DNA of 64,000 nt from Rotaria macrura (Eukaryota > Rotifera > Eurotatoria > Philodinida > Philodinidae), in NCBI GenBank assembly GCA_900239685.1, contig OENT01000498.1, positions 1 to 64,000 on the forward strand, given 5' to 3'. Below the pieces are notes generated by a model. That model saw only the letters and a program-made list of their open reading frames with translations. It ran no database searches and had not been told where the DNA came from. Numbering within the stretch: position 1 is the stretch's first letter; the number at the start of each line of letters is the position of its first letter. Of the stretch, positions 59,999 through 64,000 are shown piece after piece. The position numbers were made by a program, and so were the translations under genes.

Positions 59999-62299
59999 AA
60001 GTCGACAATTTGTATACCTATGGTCGGAAAATTGAGTTTTAGTTGTAAAAATTCCTGATCATTTTATTTATAATGATTGAACATGCTGAGTATTTGAAAA
60101 AAAAATCGAAAATTTGAATGTTTTAGTCATAAAAACCGAGCGAAATATTATTTTCAACACAGTTTTAAGATATAAATTTGTGTGGTTTCATAGAATTCTG
60201 CTTTAGTTCAATAAAATGTGAATATGAAAAAAATCTGAACCCTATCTCCATTATAGAGACTTCAAGAAAATGTCATGAAGTAACTATGAACGTACTTTAT
60301 GTCACTTGTAGAGAGAGATGCACTGTCGTCTAGTGAAACTAAAAGCAATTCCTTCTAACTACATGAACAGATAGAATAGACAATTAGCTAAAACTACTGA
60401 ACGATCAACTTACTCTTGCTGATCTATCGTTCATGAAAAATTTCCACTGTAGTCTTTCTCGGCGGATTCAGATTATATACTCGAAATAAGACCGAAAACA
60501 TTTATATTCTCGTAGGGTTGATCAAATCCTATTCACACAAATCTACGTAGACAACCATATTTCCCAGAAAATTTTACTAAAAATATATTTTTCCGCCGAT
60601 GATGTCAAATGTTTCGTCGACAATTCAACTAATAAACGTACATCATAAATTGCTGACGACACGTGACACATATTTCGATTGTATGCTCTTCTATTTGTGT
60701 TTGAGTATTCTCTTTGTTCACGCCTACTTCTACTCTTCAATAGAATGAATCATAATGATACGGAATAGTATGCTACGAAGAATCTTCAAGACATAATCGA
60801 ACAGTTATCACTAAATGTGCGTTTACTTCGTATCCAAACGATTACGGAGCTTAGACTTCTCTTTAGTGAAATTTATCGGGCTGCGAAAATCGGTTCTTCC
60901 GTGCGAATTCAAGAACGGATTTGAAAATCTGAAATAGTGACTCAACTGATTATATTATTTTTCGACTTCCTGCTCGATCCATAATCGGACTTGCGCGATA
61001 ATGAATGATCGGAAAATTTGAAACTTTCAAATTCGACTGATATCAATCGAATGAACAGAGTTTGGCTTGTAAGTGAAATGTCTAAATTTGATGTTCATAA
61101 CAAGATCGGGAAGATATTAAAATATTCAACTTGTCTTTCTTCGATCGAAACTCACATCGTTAAGTTGAAACTTTTCTTTCTAAATGTAGTAAACTTTCAT
61201 TGAGATGCTTGCTCTTTATCTCCTGTCATTTGAATACAAAGACCATTACACGCAGTGCAACACAAAGACACATGATTTATTCATGAGGCTTGTTTTCGCG
61301 AAATGGTTGAAAAACATCGTCAAAGTCACATGTGTTAATGTAAAGAATACTGCGCAAAAAAGATAAAGTTTCAACTTAACTCAGCGTTGTTTACTAGTCT
61401 AGTTCTAGATTTCATTGAAGTCAAACTTGGAATTGCAAATCATTTCAAGTCTAAAATCAGCCAACTCCGTGTCAAATTGAAACAAACCATTGGATTTCGT
61501 ATGAGACTACACTTGAGGAATAAGAGAAAAACATTGAATCTTTACTTTGGCGTAGAAATCAATAAGTATCATTTTTTGTATGCATTTCTAATTCTCTGCT
61601 TCTATTTGATTGATGACAAACTGTTCGCGTCCATCGATCTTAGAATTTGACGAATGATTGACTAACTGCCTGTTGAAATGAGAATGATTTATCAGAGACA
61701 TGTACATAGAATAGAATCATTTTAGCATGAGTTTTTTTTTAAAGAAGTCAATATCGTCAAGCAACAACGAAGATTCTTACTTTGTTTGACATAACACCTG
61801 TTGAGATTATATTACAAATGAGTCAGTGAACAACAAAACTATCTTTAGATTATTTATGGAAGAAGTCTGCTCAAACAGATCTCTACTTATGGACTGTGCT
61901 CTTCTAGAAGGTAGCATAATCCCCTATTATCGGATTAGAATTCATCGTAGAAATTATAGCACATAGTCCGCCTTAAATAGAAGAATGTAACCTTCTATCA
62001 TGAGAATAACTTGTTTCTGGATGACTTGATAATGTGACTCTTATGGTTAAATTTTAGTGCTCATTTTTTATAGCCACTTGAAAACTGAAATGTTCGCTTG
62101 TTGCTTTGTGTTATTTATGGATGCGAATCAGCTCTAGTAGATGTGAGTGAGTGCAGTTTTTACTAAGACAAAGACTCCGATCGACATCCTCATTCAGAAC
62201 TAAGCGAATAGAACTCAGAATCGTTTCTTACAAGTGACATCTACGAAGATTCTTTTACAGGTTTTAAGCCTTCTGTCTATAATTCTTACAGTTGATCTA

Positions 62300-62317
62300 C
62301 CCCCCCCCCCTCCCTCC
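62300..62317. repeat. Poly-C / pyrimidine tract
   Basis: Eleven C residues then TCCCTCC and an A-run (62319-62326). It is unusual in this AT-rich setting; length is prone to sequencing error. Confidence 0.85.
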
Positions 62318-64000
62318 ACAAAAAAAGGAGTAAACTCATGTAGTGATAACATCTAAGTAGTCATTTGCAAGATCCATTAATCAGTTGAGTTCATGAACGA
62401 GAACGAACGTAATCAAAAAACATATTAACTTGTGTCAAAAAATCGATTTCCTATTCCGCTTCTTTGAAATTGGAAATTATCATTTATACATCACTAAATC
62501 ACAGGTTTTTTACATGACTAAGATGAAAATCACTATATACAACAAATATTGATATAACCTTTCAACTAGTTTCAATGATAATTCATGTGTTACTCTTGTA
62601 GATCAATCTTCGATATTTTTTCAGCCTTCATTTCCGAAAATTTGAATGAACTGTAAAGCTAAGAAATCGAAATACGTTTAACGAATCGACATACAAACGA
62701 TAATGAGAGGTGCTGCCATAGCTGAGTATTGTCCATCATTCTGAATGTTTTGGTTTCAGATTACATCCAGGCATTACCTAAATGAATCGAGTGCGATGCA
62801 AAGTGTCCTAGATTAAGTTTTGTTTTTATTGTCGTCAATATTAGTTCTTTTTTCCAAGTTTTAAGTACTATACAATTACCTTATTTAAAAAGCAATTATG
62901 TTCTCTCGCAGAGATTTGCATTTTCTAGTACCCTATGCAAATATCTTTCATGGTGACGTAACCAGCTGGAAAACAAGTTTGAGAACATAAAATGTGTCTT
63001 CATTCGACACCAATCAACACCGTTAGCCATCCGATTCTCGAGATATACGTTTGATGAAAGTAACTTTTTGAATATTGAAATTATCGAATCAAATAAACGT
63101 TCGAATTCTTAATCGTTATGTTATATGGCTTGGTTTTTATAGCCTTGCATCTATTTCTTTGTGTAATAGTTCTCACATAGCTTACATCATCACCATAAAG
63201 AAACTGAAGAAACAAGGACTTTCCTGTAACACACTGTTTTATTATTTCTATTGCATTATGACAATAGAAATAACTTTTGAATAATTAAAGACATGCAAAA
63301 CTTATCCACCGAAAGCTTTCTAGTTTGCTAGACGATTCAAAGTGCTTTCCGACAATGATGAATTTTATTTTATTGAAAGTTGTTCGTCGAGTTGATATTG
63401 TTTGTCAAGGAAGGATATACTCAATACTATTTGAAAGTTATTCTTGAATAAATAAATGAAATGTAAGAGATGCATATTGAAGAATGATAAAGAATCTCAA
63501 ATGTTCTATTAGAATATATGTATGGTGGCTGATTTAAAGTTTATTTTGAAAATTATAAAGGCTTTCGAAATCTATTTGTAATGATAACGAACAAAGTCAA
63601 TCAATAGATATCTGATGATGAATTTATTTTCATTCGATTCGATTTATTCCTCAGCGCATAAATACAAGTATGCAGGGCAATATAAAAGCGTTCGTGTTCT
63701 CAGAATATCTTATTATTTTTTTCAATGTCTTTCTCATCGTAATGATTTCTTTCAGATAAGAACTACAAATATCTTTTTTGAATCTATAAGAGTATATTTT
63801 TGCATGTCTTCGGAAGATTATTGAATGATATCTCATCTTAATTGTAGATATGTCTATTAAATATTTGCTTTCAATTTAATTTATGCGTAAATTGAATCAA
63901 TAGTTTATATTTATTTTAAATTACAATGAAAATGAAATGCATAACAATTCATTCTTTGCTTTTGTTGGCGTCAATAACCAAACCAAGTATATGTGCAAAG

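Larger units (their letters stand above)
59451..64000. other. Gene-poor right end
   Basis: 4.5 kb with simple repeats only. Short frames occur on both strands but overlap one another and have no splice or family support. A gene whose exons lie mostly outside the window cannot be excluded. Confidence 0.5.

Noticed and set aside
63615-63836. Overlapping open frames on both strands near the right end
   Set aside because: Mutual shadows in AT-rich DNA without protein-like composition or splice signals.

Overview
This is a eukaryotic, AT-rich window with intron-containing genes, many introns of only 48-75 bases, and gene families that point to a rotifer, most likely a bdelloid (Adineta/Rotaria type). 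The strongest taxonomic clue is the intronless ADP-ribosyltransferase fused to kinesin-light-chain-type TPRs and carrying an N-terminal domain that I recall as typical of bdelloids. The organism call is an inference. Nothing looks bacterial, organellar or viral.

Layout: (1) 269-12784, minus strand: a 10-exon gene encoding SAM, KH-like, macro-like and TIR domains, a coiled coil and a basic tail. (2) 12785-20354: a 7.6 kb divergent intergenic region without recognisable genes. (3) 20355-35627, plus strand: a second 10-exon gene, a diverged paralogue of the first in head-to-head orientation. (4) 36158-40893, plus: a three-exon helical (ARM-like) plus TIR gene. (5) 42539-44536, plus: an intronless ADP-ribosyltransferase-TPR gene. 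(6) 46163-48541, minus: a compact gene with a diverged Rel homology region and IPT fold. (7) 52622-54153, minus: a secreted beta-propeller-like protein. (8) 55142-55338, plus: an orphan terminal coding exon. (9) 58525-59372, minus: a TLC-domain membrane protein. The last 4.6 kb has only simple repeats. Mobile-element remains include a complete 1.1 kb hAT-type MITE (24816-25919) and two long inverted-repeat elements (4467-5242 and 57089-57754).

The most interesting unit is 269-48541. It contains three TIR proteins, two of them with macro-like modules, one ADP-ribosyltransferase and one Rel-family candidate. TIR domains can cleave NAD+, ADP-ribosyltransferases use NAD+, macro domains bind ADP-ribose, and Rel factors act downstream of TIR adaptors in animals. 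I propose an NAD+/ADP-ribose-centred innate-immunity or stress gene neighbourhood. SARM1-like parts (ARM, SAM, TIR) are spread over separate genes, and one of the paired SAM-TIR paralogues has lost the predicted TIR catalytic glutamate (Gln907). Shared pathway membership is inference from domains and linkage only. Exon joins were made by hand from splice signals, reading phase and paralogue alignment.
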